Positions 26,352 through 35,886 are shown, numbered from the stretch's first letter. The stretch is 64,000 nt of DNA from Atopobiaceae bacterium (GCA_017545665.1 JAFWKQ010000079.1:1-64000); one strand, 5' to 3'. Notes: generated by a model from the sequence alone, not told the origin. Numbers and translations are program-made.

Positions 26352-27203
26352 GTGGATAGATTTGACGCTAAGTACTATAAGCTAAAGAATGATACTAAAA
26401 GATTGTATCATTCTGGCATACTAATGATTGATCGAAAACAGAAGAAGGTTTTAAAAAGGAATGTTGAACTGAAGAATAAGTATAGTGGAAGATGCTTTAT
26501 TGTTGCCAATGGACCATCATTGGCAACAATAGATACTAGTCTTCTGAGGTCTGAGTTTGTTTTTACGGTAAATTATGCAATGAAGAGTGCTATTTATAGG
26601 AATCTTGAAAGTAATATTCACGTCATGATGGATCCCAATATTTTTAACTTTCAAGGTTCTGAGGATCCTAGAGTTAGACAGATGGAAGGAATCAATAGTA
26701 AATTAAGCAGGCCATTATGCTTTTTTCCTTATCAAGCTAGAGATAAGATTATAAATTATAAAATTGACGAATACCTACAAGTAATGTATATAAGTAGTAA
26801 GTATTCAATATATGATCATTATAAGAGAGAATTCGACTTGACAAAAATATGTCCTGGTTTTGCAAATGTTACACAATATGCAATTATGATAGCTTTGTAT
26901 TTGGGGTTTAACGAAATTATATTAATTGGCTGTGACATGACAGGGTATGAGCAGCTATCGATAAACGCTGGCAAAGAATCAGAGTTGCATATATATAAAA
27001 TGGATGATACAGAGCGTAGAATGATTGCGGAAACACATTCGACTATTCCTACTGAGGATTATTTCTTAGGCTTTAGTAATACATTCGCGGACTTCAGAAG
27101 GTTAAAGGAGTACTGTGAGGATTGTGGTGTTAGACTAATTAATGCTACAGCAGGTGGTGTGTTAGACGAGATTGAGAGAGTAAAATACTCGAGCCTATTC
27201 TGA
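26352..27203 (+). CDS. MAF/DUF115- or GT42-like putative nonulosonate transferase
   Basis: This 283-residue protein has RCFIVANGPSLATIDTSLL near residue 48 and LGFNEIILIGCDMTGYEQ near residue 195. The NGPSL plus IGCD pair is shared by the sialyltransferases of family GT42 and the motility accessory factors (DUF115) that attach pseudaminic or legionaminic acid. With a full CMP-pseudaminate pathway starting 1.7 kb downstream, a pseudaminic acid transferase is the best guess, but a family assignment needs a profile search. GTG start; AT-rich. Confidence 0.6.
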   Translation: MDRFDAKYYKLKNDTKRLYHSGILMIDRKQKKVLKRNVELKNKYSGRCFIVANGPSLATIDTSLLRSEFVFTVNYAMKSAIYRNLESNIHVMMDPNIFNFQGSEDPRVRQMEGINSKLSRPLCFFPYQARDKIINYKIDEYLQVMYISSKYSIYDHYKREFDLTKICPGFANVTQYAIMIALYLGFNEIILIGCDMTGYEQLSINAGKESELHIYKMDDTERRMIAETHSTIPTEDYFLGFSNTFADFRRLKEYCEDCGVRLINATAGGVLDEIERVKYSSLF

Positions 27204-27409
27204 ATATAATATAGTGTTAGTATTGTATGTAGTTTTTGAAGATGAAATGACAATGATGTTTTCTTGTAGTTTATTTGATAGGTATCTATGTAAATATTAA
27301 AGATATAAAGAAATATGGGAGTTATAGATACGTTATAGCATTGTGTAATGTAAGTTCAATGAAAGACCTGAGTTTCACGATATTTGGGTCTAGTTGAAAG
27401 GTTTTAGTA

Positions 27410-28870
27410 TTGAAGGGATCAAAAAAGTCGACAATAAGAGCCCTTGTATGGTCTTTCCTTGAACAAGGTGGTGCAAGATTTATTACACTTATAGTGCAAA
27501 TAATTCTTGCACGGATTTTGACACCTGAGGCATTCGGTGTGATGGCTATCATGTTAGTGGTTTTAGAAGTTGCAAACGCACTTTCTCAAAGTGGGCTAGG
27601 AAGTGCACTTGTACAGAGAGAAGAAATCTGTCCACTAGTATGTGATACTGCGCTTTGGGCAAGCTTAGGTGTATCTATAATCATTTACTTGGTCGTATAC
27701 TTTACTGCACCACTGATAGGGACTGCTTATCAAATGACGTTGCTCCCAATGTATCTTAGAGTCCTAGCAATTGCTGTTCCGTTGAATGCAGTAAACTCAG
27801 TGCAACGTTCTATGCTACAGCGTGAGATGGAGTTTAAATTAATATTCTATGCCAACATGGCTGCGTCAATAATATCTGGTGTCATTGGCGTCGGATTAGC
27901 TTTTGCTGGGGCTGGGATTTGGGCACTCATTGCGCAGGCAATAACGAGTGCATTAGTCGCGTGTATAACGATGCTTGCTATACTTCCATGGAAGCCTTCT
28001 TTCCAATTCGATAAGTTAGTAGCCATTGAGTTGGTTTCATATGGTTGGAATATATGCACGACAGCCATTCTCAATGTCATATACACAGGAGTTTCAGAAC
28101 TTATACTTGGTGTAACTTGCAGCACAGCTGATCTCGGTATGTATAGCCAAGGGCGAAAGTGGCCAAATGTTGGAATGTCAATAGCAACGAACGCAATTCA
28201 GAATGTGATGTTTCCCGCCTTCTCACGACTGCAGAACAATCGCGAGGAGTTGAAGAAGACGATTCGTCGGGCTGTGGGAACAGGAACTTGGGTGCTTGCG
28301 GGAGCAGGAATGCTTCTATTCTCTTGCGCAGAGCCCCTAGTTTTGATACTACTAGGTGATAGGTGGTTGGGTTGCGTGGCGGTATTTCGATTAACATGCA
28401 TGACCTGTTGCTTCCTCATGATTCAGTTAGTAAATTTGCGAGCATATATGGCACTTGGCGATAGCTCCCTTTACTTTAAACTGCAGGTTGTGAAAGTCGT
28501 GTTTTCATGTATCGTCATATGGCCAATTGCATATGTAACGGCTGACATAAATGCTACTGCGTTGTCGGTTTTGATTTGCGGTGCGATATGTGTGTTCGTA
28601 GTTGATTTGCATCCTGCTAGACGAGTGCATGGAGTCGGAGCTGTTGAGCAAATCGCCATCGCGATGCCTGCTATCATCATAGCATTAGTTTCATCTGGAG
28701 CCGCAAGTCTTCTCTCGCTTATACATATTCCAATCGGGATACTTTTATTTGTTCAGGCAGCAACGTTTATCTGCGGATATCTTTTGCTATCAAGAATATT
28801 TCACGTTTCGGGTGCTAGTGATATAAACAGATTGATTAAAAGACTATCCAGAAGTATCAGACGATGTTAA
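27410..28870 (+). CDS. wzx: Wzx-type repeat-unit flippase (MOP superfamily)
   Basis: This 486-residue protein has 12-14 predicted membrane segments, with an N-terminal ALVWSFLEQGGARFITLIVQ and ILARILTPEAFGVMAIMLVV, the start typical of the polysaccharide-export branch of the MOP superfamily (Wzx/TuaB type). It moves the undecaprenyl-linked repeat unit across the membrane. GC content rises again inside the gene. TTG start with GAAAGG upstream. The preceding 206 bp are AT-rich and hold no gene; a promoter there is possible but not convincing. Confidence 0.9.
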   Translation: MKGSKKSTIRALVWSFLEQGGARFITLIVQIILARILTPEAFGVMAIMLVVLEVANALSQSGLGSALVQREEICPLVCDTALWASLGVSIIIYLVVYFTAPLIGTAYQMTLLPMYLRVLAIAVPLNAVNSVQRSMLQREMEFKLIFYANMAASIISGVIGVGLAFAGAGIWALIAQAITSALVACITMLAILPWKPSFQFDKLVAIELVSYGWNICTTAILNVIYTGVSELILGVTCSTADLGMYSQGRKWPNVGMSIATNAIQNVMFPAFSRLQNNREELKKTIRRAVGTGTWVLAGAGMLLFSCAEPLVLILLGDRWLGCVAVFRLTCMTCCFLMIQLVNLRAYMALGDSSLYFKLQVVKVVFSCIVIWPIAYVTADINATALSVLICGAICVFVVDLHPARRVHGVGAVEQIAIAMPAIIIALVSSGAASLLSLIHIPIGILLFVQAATFICGYLLLSRIFHVSGASDINRLIKRLSRSIRRC

Positions 28871-28945
28871 TACAAAACAATAAGTTCCATTGTGACGCGT
28901 TGTCGTCAGAGGCGATAGATTATTCTATAGAAAACGGGAGGAAAA

Positions 28946-29941
28946 GTGCTTACAAACTCAACCATACTGATAACTGGTGGCACAGGATCATTTGGCAATA
29001 CCTTCGTTCCGATGACGCTGGCTAAGTACAATCCAAAGAAGATCATCATCTACAGTCGTGACGAGATGAAGCAATGGAACATGGCCAAGAAGTTCCTGAA
29101 TGACCCGCGTGTTCGGTTCTTCATAGGTGACGTAAGAGATAGAGAGAGGCTTTATCGCGCCTTGTCGGGCGTGGACTACGTCGTGCATGCCGCAGCAACT
29201 AAGATTGTGCCGACTGCAGAATACAACCCGTTCGAGTGTATTAAGACGAACGTTAACGGAGCGATGAATCTGATTGACGCGTGCATCGATACGGGTGTCA
29301 AGAGGCTTGTAGCACTGTCCACGGATAAGGCGAGTCAGCCAGTCAATCTATACGGTGCAACAAAGCTCTGTTCGGACAAGATTTTCATTGCTGGAAATGC
29401 CTATACGGGAGGAAAGACAAAATTCGCTGTCGTGCGATATGGCAATGTTATGGGATCCCGTGGCTCAGTTATTCCGTTCTTTATGGAAACCGCAAAAAGC
29501 GGGAAGCTAACAATCACCGATAAGCGCATGACGCGATTCATGATATCCCTCGAGCAGGGTGTCGAGCTGGTATGGCATGCCTTCGACGATATGGAAGGGG
29601 GAGAGATATACGTAAAGAAGATACCTTCCATGAACATATGCGACATTGCCAGGGCCGTAGATGCCGATGCGGAGCAAGTAGAGATTGGTATTCGTCCTGG
29701 CGAGAAACTCCATGAGCAGATGATTGGCGTTGAGGACGCACACTTTACCTACGAGTATCCCGAGCACTTTAAGATTTTGCCGCAAATTTGCAACTGGGGG
29801 CTTTTTGACGCAATGATTAAAGACGGCAAGAGAGTTCCTGAGGGATTCAGCTACACATCCGACAACAACAAAGAATGGATGACGATATCTCAGCTCCAAA
29901 ACTGGATTGACAAGAACCGGGCAAAGATTGGCAGCATATAA
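28946..29941 (+). CDS. pseB: PseB: UDP-GlcNAc 4,6-dehydratase (C5-inverting)
   Basis: This is the first step of pseudaminic acid synthesis. The 331-residue extended SDR has the NAD(P)-binding ILITGGTGSFGNTFVPMTL, YSRDEMKQWNMAKKF, the VHAAATKIVPTAEYNP segment and the catalytic LSTDKASQPVNLYGATKL, all close to the soluble PseB/FlaA1 group. GTG start with GGGAGG 4 nt upstream. It heads a run of nine closely spaced genes that ends with pseG. Confidence 0.93.
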   Translation: MLTNSTILITGGTGSFGNTFVPMTLAKYNPKKIIIYSRDEMKQWNMAKKFLNDPRVRFFIGDVRDRERLYRALSGVDYVVHAAATKIVPTAEYNPFECIKTNVNGAMNLIDACIDTGVKRLVALSTDKASQPVNLYGATKLCSDKIFIAGNAYTGGKTKFAVVRYGNVMGSRGSVIPFFMETAKSGKLTITDKRMTRFMISLEQGVELVWHAFDDMEGGEIYVKKIPSMNICDIARAVDADAEQVEIGIRPGEKLHEQMIGVEDAHFTYEYPEHFKILPQICNWGLFDAMIKDGKRVPEGFSYTSDNNKEWMTISQLQNWIDKNRAKIGSI

Positions 29942-29954
29942 TTCGGAGGGACTC

Positions 29955-31148
29955 ATGGACGAATTAGCGATCAATGGTGGTAAGCCAGTTTTTGATCGGA
30001 AGATAGGTTACGGGCACCAATACATTGATGATGCGGATATCGATGCGGTCGTAAACGTACTAAAGAGTGACTATCTGACATGTGGACCCAAGATTGAGGA
30101 GGCTGAAGCAAAGCTTTGCGAGATTACTGGCGCTAAACACGCGGTGTTGATTGCTAACGGCACCGCAGCACTTCATGCCGCTGCGCATGCCGCGGGCGTC
30201 AGCCCTGATGACGAGGTCATTACTACACCCATTACCTTTGCTGCCTCTGCAAATTGCGCACTCTATTGTGGGGGAAAGCCAGTGTTCGCGGATATTATCC
30301 CCGAGACATACAATATAGATCCCGCGGATATCGAGAGAAAGATTACGAAGAAGACTAAGGCAGTTGTAGCCGTAGACTTTACGGGGCAAGCGGTTGAGGT
30401 CGAACAAATACGCGAAATTTGTAGTAGGCGTGGGATTGTATTCATTGAGGATGCAGCGCATTCATTAGGAACGAAGTTCAACGGAAAACCTGTTGGCAGT
30501 CTTGCTGATATGACTGAGTTCAGCTTTCATCCTGTGAAAACATGCACGGCGGGGGAGGGCGGTGCGATCACAACAAACGACGACGCCCTCTACAAAAAGT
30601 TGGTTCTTTTCCGCACACATGGAATTACGAGGGTCCAGAACTGGATGGACAAACCAAGCGAGGGAGGCTGGTATTATCAGCAAGTCGATCTTGGTTACAA
30701 TTATCGTATGACTGACATACAGGCAGCGCTCCTATCGTCGCAGCTAGATAAGTTAGATATGTTTGCATCTAGAAGGAAAGAGCTTGTAAGACGGTATGAC
30801 GAGGCCTTTGGCGCCATGCCAGAAATCACTATTCAGAAAGAGATTCCTCAGTCTGACACCGTTCGCCACCTGTACATTATCCAGTTGAATATTGAGACGC
30901 TGAAATGTGGTAGACGAGAAGTGTTCGATGCGCTCCAAGCAGAGGGAGTAGGAGTGAATGTTCACTATATTCCAGTCTATTCATTCCCGTTCTACCAAAG
31001 TCTTGGATACAGGATGGGAAGTTGCCCGAATGCGGAGAGGCTGTACGAGCGCATTATTTCCATCCCGCTGTTTTACTCCATGACTGACAAGAATCAGGAT
31101 AAGGTAATTGAAGCGGTGGAAAAGGTCGTGAGCTATTACAGAAAGTAG
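29955..31148 (+). CDS. pseC: PseC: UDP-4-amino-4,6-dideoxy-N-acetyl-altrosamine transaminase
   Basis: This PLP-dependent DegT/DnrJ/EryC1 aminotransferase of 397 residues performs the second pathway step with glutamate as amino donor. The PLP lysine is in FSFHPVKTCTAGEGGAI; other features are ANGTAALHAAAHAAG, TPITFAASANCALYCGGKP and NYRMTDIQAALLSSQ. The ATG at 29955 has GGAGGG 4 nt upstream; an open extension into pseB is not needed. Confidence 0.93.
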   Translation: MDELAINGGKPVFDRKIGYGHQYIDDADIDAVVNVLKSDYLTCGPKIEEAEAKLCEITGAKHAVLIANGTAALHAAAHAAGVSPDDEVITTPITFAASANCALYCGGKPVFADIIPETYNIDPADIERKITKKTKAVVAVDFTGQAVEVEQIREICSRRGIVFIEDAAHSLGTKFNGKPVGSLADMTEFSFHPVKTCTAGEGGAITTNDDALYKKLVLFRTHGITRVQNWMDKPSEGGWYYQQVDLGYNYRMTDIQAALLSSQLDKLDMFASRRKELVRRYDEAFGAMPEITIQKEIPQSDTVRHLYIIQLNIETLKCGRREVFDALQAEGVGVNVHYIPVYSFPFYQSLGYRMGSCPNAERLYERIISIPLFYSMTDKNQDKVIEAVEKVVSYYRK

Positions 31149-31153
31149 GATTG

Positions 31154-31840
31154 GTGAAAAGAGTAGCAATCATTACCGCACGCGGTGGCAGCAAACGTAT
31201 ACCAAAGAAAAACGTTAAAGAGTTCTGTGGTAAGCCCATCATTGCCTATAGCATTACGGCGGCATTAGACAGCTGTTCGTTTGATGAGGTGATGGTGAGT
31301 ACGGACTCGCCCGAAATAGCAGAAGTGGCTCAATTCTATGGCGCTAGTATACCGTTCATGAGATCAGAAACGGCTAGTAATGATTATGCTACTACAGCAG
31401 ATGTGCTTGTAGAGGTTTTGGAGTCATACAGCAGAAGCGGAATAGAATTCGAGTCGTTTGCGTGCATCTATCCAACCGCTCCGTTCATCACGGGGGAAAG
31501 GCTCTCGGAAGCCATGACGCTTTTGAGAGATGCAGATTCGGTAGTTTCCGTTGTTAAGTATAGCTTTCCGCCTCAACGAGCGTTTGTCATTCGGAGTGGA
31601 GCTGTTTCATTCCAGTATCCGCAGTATGAACGCGCTCGTAGCCAGGATCTGGAGCCGATATATCATGATTGCGGCCAGTTTTACATGTGCAACACGGAAA
31701 TTTTCCTGGAGAAGCGGTCTCTGATACTACCAAGAACCAAGGCTTACATACTTCCAGAGGAAGAGGTCCAAGACATCGACGTGATGTCCGACTGGGAAAT
31801 TGCAGAAGCAAAATTCAAAGTGCTTCATAGGGGAGAGTGA
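31154..31840 (+). CDS. pseF: PseF: CMP-pseudaminic acid cytidylyltransferase
   Basis: This 228-residue enzyme of the NeuA/PseF family activates the finished nonulosonate with CTP. IITARGGSKRIPKKNVKEF, KPIIAYSITAAL, MVSTDSPEIAEVA, FACIYPTAPFITGERL and the C-terminal VQDIDVMSDWEIAEAKF are diagnostic. It begins within 6 nt of the pseC stop; TTG at 31151 or GTG at 31154 are both possible, and I chose the GTG because it gives the usual N-terminus. Confidence 0.92.
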   Translation: MKRVAIITARGGSKRIPKKNVKEFCGKPIIAYSITAALDSCSFDEVMVSTDSPEIAEVAQFYGASIPFMRSETASNDYATTADVLVEVLESYSRSGIEFESFACIYPTAPFITGERLSEAMTLLRDADSVVSVVKYSFPPQRAFVIRSGAVSFQYPQYERARSQDLEPIYHDCGQFYMCNTEIFLEKRSLILPRTKAYILPEEEVQDIDVMSDWEIAEAKFKVLHRGE

Positions 31841-31843
31841 GCT

Positions 31844-32875
31844 ATGTTCCACATGTTTGAGAAAATTAGGGGCAATGGGGTTTATGTCATCGCTGAGATG
31901 AGTGCGAATCATGGCGGAAGTATCGATGTTGCCTTAGAGATCGTTCGGCAATCGGCGAAGGCGGGAGCTGATTGCCTTAAGATTCAAACTTACACGGCTG
32001 ATAGCATTACGATTGACTGCGACACTGAGGATTTCCGCATACATGGCGGACTATGGGACGGATACAAACTGTATGATCTATATACAGACGCCGGAACACC
32101 ATATGAATGGCAGGAAAGCATTCGAAAAGAATGCGAGAAATGCGGGATTGACTTTTTGTCCACGCCATTCGATTCAGAAGCCGTTGATTTCCTAGAGTCT
32201 ATAGGCTGTGAAGCATACAAGATTGCGAGCTTCGAATTGGTCGATATACCACTAATAGAGTATGCTGCTTCAAAGGGAAAGCCCATGGTGATCTCTTGCG
32301 GAATGTCTACCGTTGATGAAATACAAGACGCTGTAGATGCATGTCTTCGTGTCGGAAACGACCAGCTTGTACTGCTTAAGTGTTGTAGCGAGTATCCTGC
32401 TAATTGGAAGGATATGCATATCGCGAATATCCCAGACATGATGTTACGCTTCGGTGTGCCCGTTGGTTTATCTGATCATAGCGAAGGTAGCATAGCGGCT
32501 GTGGTGGCGGTATCTATGGGTGCAAGCGTTATAGAGAAGCATGTAAAAATTGAAGACATCGTAAGCGCGGACAGCGAGTTCTCAATGCCGATGAATCAGT
32601 TCGCAGAAATGGTAAGTTCGGTTAGAGATGCGAAAACTATCGCAGGAACTGTACAGTATGGTCCGACTGTAGGCGAAGAGGGTAACCTAAAGTTCAGGAG
32701 AAGCCTTTTTGCGGTTAAAGACATTATGGTTGGGGAAGCGATTACAGTCGATAATGTTAGAAGCATAAGGCCTTCAGGGGGTTTGAAAACCAAGTATCTG
32801 AGCTCAATTCTTGGGAAGAAGGCAAAGATTAATATCCCATTTGGTACTCCGATGTCGCTCGAAATGGTCGAGTAG
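31844..32875 (+). CDS. pseI: PseI: pseudaminic acid synthase
   Basis: This 343-residue NeuB/PseI-family enzyme condenses phosphoenolpyruvate with 2,4-diacetamido-2,4,6-trideoxy-altrose. The TIM-barrel part has VYVIAEMSANHGGSIDVAL, AGADCLKIQTYTADSITID, FLSTPFDSEAVDFLE and GLSDHSEGS. The C-terminal antifreeze-like (SAF) domain starts around FRRSLFAVKDIMVGEAIT. The gene begins 3 nt after pseF with a GGGGAGAG site. Confidence 0.93.
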   Translation: MFHMFEKIRGNGVYVIAEMSANHGGSIDVALEIVRQSAKAGADCLKIQTYTADSITIDCDTEDFRIHGGLWDGYKLYDLYTDAGTPYEWQESIRKECEKCGIDFLSTPFDSEAVDFLESIGCEAYKIASFELVDIPLIEYAASKGKPMVISCGMSTVDEIQDAVDACLRVGNDQLVLLKCCSEYPANWKDMHIANIPDMMLRFGVPVGLSDHSEGSIAAVVAVSMGASVIEKHVKIEDIVSADSEFSMPMNQFAEMVSSVRDAKTIAGTVQYGPTVGEEGNLKFRRSLFAVKDIMVGEAITVDNVRSIRPSGGLKTKYLSSILGKKAKINIPFGTPMSLEMVE

Positions 32876-32883
32876 GGGCGGAT

Positions 32884-33375
32884 ATGGTTTTCTTACGTGA
32901 GACTACGATTAAAGATGTTGATCTTCTCTTTGGGTGGGCTAATGATTCGGCGGTTAGGGAGAATTTGTTTACAGCCGAGCAAATACCATACGACGAACAT
33001 TTGCTTTGGCATAGGCATGTCCTGAAAGATGAGTCAATCTTTCAGTATATCTTGGTTGATGGGGGAGTGCCTATTGGTCAGATACGCCTGAACCCCGATG
33101 GCGAATCGGCAACAATGAACTATGGCATCTCAGCCAAGCGTAGGGGTAAGGCCTATGGACACTTAATCCTACAATTGGTTACAGACGAGGTTCGAGCGAA
33201 TCATCTTGGGATAATAGCTTTGAAAGTGTTGGTCAAAGATGGAAATGTTGTCTCAGTGAAGCTATTAGAAAGCGAGGGTTATAGGTTGACAGATTTGCAT
33301 TATTACTTGAAGAACGTTTCTGGGGAAGATGGCCCACTTAGCAGTACTTGCGCAATCCCCAATGCGAACAACTAA
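32884..33375 (+). CDS. pseH: PseH-like GNAT N-acetyltransferase
   Basis: This 163-residue GNAT enzyme probably acetylates the 4-amino group of UDP-4-amino-4,6-dideoxy-N-acetyl-altrosamine. It begins FLRETTIKDVDLLFGWANDS, a start common to PseH, and has the acetyl-CoA-binding ISAKRRGKAYGHLILQ (R/QxxGxG/A type) and NVVSVKLLESEGY. Gene context makes PseH the natural reading, although a second acyltransferase follows, so which enzyme acylates which amine is not certain. Confidence 0.85.
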   Translation: MVFLRETTIKDVDLLFGWANDSAVRENLFTAEQIPYDEHLLWHRHVLKDESIFQYILVDGGVPIGQIRLNPDGESATMNYGISAKRRGKAYGHLILQLVTDEVRANHLGIIALKVLVKDGNVVSVKLLESEGYRLTDLHYYLKNVSGEDGPLSSTCAIPNANN

Positions 33376-33392
33376 GAAAGGAGCGTTACACA

Positions 33393-33977
33393 ATGAGCAA
33401 CTTTCTGGACGAAGATGAGTTGGCCGAGTTAGGTATTTCGTCTTATGGCAAAGGAGTCCTCATCGGGCGCCATGCAATTCTCTATAGTCCCAGCACCTTG
33501 GTCCTTGGCGACTACGTTAGGATTGACGACTTTACTATCATCAGCGGAAAGGTGACCTTGGGAAGCTATATTCACGTCTCACAATTCTGCGGTCTTTACG
33601 GTGGGGAAGCCGGAATCATGATGGAAGACTTCTCGGGACTTTCTGCGAAGTGCTCTGTCTATGCGGTTTCGGATGACTATACAGGGCACTCCATGACTAA
33701 TCCGATGGTGCCAGCTCGCTATAAACCCACTGCCATCAGCAAGAGTGTCCGTATCGGTAGACATGCCATCGTCGGATGCAATTCCGTGGTGCTTCCTGGC
33801 GTTGAGATACCAGAAGGGGCGGCTGTCGGAAGCCTAAGCTGCGTAACTCGCTCGCTGGAACCTTGGAGCATCAATATCGGAACTCCTGCTAAAAAGAGAA
33901 GTGACAGGGCGAAAGATGTCCTTGATTTAGAGAAACGGTTTTGGTTAGACAGGGAGCGTGAGCTATGCGACTGTTAG
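33393..33977 (+). CDS. Left-handed beta-helix acyltransferase within the Pse operon
   Basis: This 194-residue LbH protein has hexapeptide repeats (GKGVLIGRHAILYSPSTLVL, GDYVRIDDFTIISGKVTLG, ISKSVRIGRHAIVGCNSVVL). It resembles sugar acyltransferases of the WbbJ group, including the family's C-terminal INIGTPAKKR. Because the next two genes would make 3-hydroxybutyryl-CoA, this is the leading candidate for transferring that acyl group to the pseudaminic acid precursor; this is inference. The ATG at 33393 has AAAGGAG 9 nt upstream, and its end overlaps the next gene by 13 nt. Confidence 0.8.
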   Translation: MSNFLDEDELAELGISSYGKGVLIGRHAILYSPSTLVLGDYVRIDDFTIISGKVTLGSYIHVSQFCGLYGGEAGIMMEDFSGLSAKCSVYAVSDDYTGHSMTNPMVPARYKPTAISKSVRIGRHAIVGCNSVVLPGVEIPEGAAVGSLSCVTRSLEPWSINIGTPAKKRSDRAKDVLDLEKRFWLDRERELCDC

Positions 33978-34678
33978 AGGGAAGGACCGCGATAGTAACC
34001 GGTTCTAGCAATGGAATTGGGAACGCAATATGTGATGTATTTGCAGCAAATGGTGCCAGTGTGATTGGTATTGATGCCGTGGAAGGCGGAGGAGAAGCCA
34101 AAACATACATCGCTGACGTTTCGAATACGTCCGAATGCGAACGGGTGTGGGAACAGATTTCATCCTCGTACGATCATATTGATGTGCTGGTGAATTGTGC
34201 TGGGATTACACGCGATGCAATGACTAGAAAAATGACTGAGGAACAGTTCGATCAGGTCGTTGCGGTGAATCTGAAAGGAGTATGGAATCTCACAAGGCTA
34301 ATTGGCCCAGCAATGCAGGACTGTGGAGCTGGCTCAATCATCAATATTTCATCAGTCGTAGGCGTATATGGCAATATAGGGCAATCCAACTACGCAGCGA
34401 CGAAAGCGGGTGTCATTGGTATGACAAAGAGCTGGGCCAAGGAATTCGCATTGAAAGGTGGAGGAGTCCGCGTAAATGCCGTAGCTCCTGGGTATACAAT
34501 GACCAATATGATGAGTACGGTTCCAGAGAAACTCTTAGAACGATTCCGAGGACAAACCATGCTTGGCAGATTGGCCGAGCCCGAAGAGATTGCAAACGCT
34601 GTACTGTTCCTCGCTTCTGATCTGAGCAGCTACGTAACCGGTGAAGTTCTCCACGTTGATGGTGGCATGAGGTTATGA
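33965..34678 (+). CDS. SDR ketoacyl reductase (PhaB/FabG-like)
   Basis: This classical short-chain dehydrogenase of 237 residues has the cofactor motif TGSSNGIGNAI, NCAGITRDAMTRKMTEEQF, the catalytic Ser of INISSVVG and the YAATKAG Tyr/Lys pair. It ends SYVTGEVLHVDGGM. The GITRD and NAGQ-type segments are close to PhaB/FabG, which reduce 3-ketoacyl-CoA or -ACP. Next to a thiolase, reduction of acetoacetyl-CoA to (R)-3-hydroxybutyryl-CoA is the simplest role. Such a gene has no place in standard pseudaminate synthesis. Confidence 0.88.
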   Translation: MRLLEGRTAIVTGSSNGIGNAICDVFAANGASVIGIDAVEGGGEAKTYIADVSNTSECERVWEQISSSYDHIDVLVNCAGITRDAMTRKMTEEQFDQVVAVNLKGVWNLTRLIGPAMQDCGAGSIINISSVVGVYGNIGQSNYAATKAGVIGMTKSWAKEFALKGGGVRVNAVAPGYTMTNMMSTVPEKLLERFRGQTMLGRLAEPEEIANAVLFLASDLSSYVTGEVLHVDGGMRL

Positions 34679-34688
34679 GGTGAGCTAG

Positions 34689-35885
34689 ATGAGGAAAGTG
34701 TATATATTGGGTGCTTGTAGGACACCTATAGGGAAAATGGGAGGAAGCTTGTCATCACTGACGACCGTCGATCTCGGTAGCGTTGTTATTAAAGAGGCGG
34801 TTACCAGAAGTGGTGTCCCAGCAGTACAAATAGATCATGTATATATGGGGTGTGTCATTCAGGCTGGCTTAGGACAGAATGTTGCAAGGCAGGCGGCAAT
34901 AAAGGCCGGTTTGCCGAATTCGACGACAGCACAGACAACGAATGTAGTTTGTGGCTCAGGACTCGATTCCGTAAATGCCGGCGCACGTATGATTGCTTGC
35001 GGTGATGCCGAAGCAGTTGTTGCGGGGGGCATGGAAAGCATGACGAACGCGCCCTTCGCAATTATGAAGGGGCGCTATGGCTATAAAATGGGCAGCCCAA
35101 TGACTAACACTCCATTGGTTGATACGATGGTCAACGATGCTCTCTGGGACGCGATGAACAACTATCATATGGGCTTGACTGCCGAAAATGTCGCAGCTAA
35201 GTATGGACTTACGAGAGCGGATTTAGACGAGTTTGCTGCAAACAGCCAAAACAAGGCCAGCATGGCAATTGCTGCTGGCAGCTTTATGGACGAGATTGTG
35301 CCAGTCGTTATTGAAGGCAGACGTGGAGAAACGGTCGTAGGCGCGGACGAAGGTCCGAGGCCCGGGACTACCGTCGAAACGCTGTCAAAACTGAAGCCGG
35401 TGTTCAAGGATGGGGGAATGGTTACTGCAGGCAATAGCTCGGGGATAAATGACGGTGCCGCAGCAGTCGTGTTGGTTTCGGAAGACAAAGTCAGGGAGTT
35501 AGATTTGCATCCCCAAGCGGTATGGCTGGGTGGTGCTCTTGGTGGCGTTGACCCTGCATTGATGGGCGTTGGTCCAGTTGTGAGCACTAAGAAGCTGTTA
35601 AATAAGCTTAGCATGACAATCGACGACTTTGATATTATCGAGGGGAATGAGGCTTTTGCCGCGCAGTCTCTAGCGGTAAAGAGAGATTTGTGTATATCAG
35701 ATGAAAAATTGAATGTAAACGGAGGCGCGATTGCACTCGGACATCCTGTCGGAGCCTCTGGATGTCGAATACTAGTTACGTTAATCTATGCCTTGAAACA
35801 AAGGAATTTGAAGCGGGGCCTTGCGATGCTTTGTATTGGTGGAGGTATGGGTTGTAGCGCCGCCGTAGAAAGAGTCGGTATCTAG
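34689..35885 (+). CDS. Acetyl-CoA acetyltransferase (biosynthetic thiolase)
   Basis: This 398-residue thiolase condenses two acetyl-CoA into acetoacetyl-CoA. The nucleophilic Cys is in TTNVVCGSGLDSV, the catalytic His in NGGAIALGHPVGASG and the second Cys in AMLCIGGGMGCSA; EGNEAFAAQ is also conserved. Length and motifs match PhaA/AtoB. It follows the reductase by 10 nt with GAGGTGA 5 nt before its ATG and precedes pseG by 1 nt, so it is firmly inside the pseudaminate operon. Confidence 0.92.
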   Translation: MRKVYILGACRTPIGKMGGSLSSLTTVDLGSVVIKEAVTRSGVPAVQIDHVYMGCVIQAGLGQNVARQAAIKAGLPNSTTAQTTNVVCGSGLDSVNAGARMIACGDAEAVVAGGMESMTNAPFAIMKGRYGYKMGSPMTNTPLVDTMVNDALWDAMNNYHMGLTAENVAAKYGLTRADLDEFAANSQNKASMAIAAGSFMDEIVPVVIEGRRGETVVGADEGPRPGTTVETLSKLKPVFKDGGMVTAGNSSGINDGAAAVVLVSEDKVRELDLHPQAVWLGGALGGVDPALMGVGPVVSTKKLLNKLSMTIDDFDIIEGNEAFAAQSLAVKRDLCISDEKLNVNGGAIALGHPVGASGCRILVTLIYALKQRNLKRGLAMLCIGGGMGCSAAVERVGI

Positions 35886-35886
35886 T

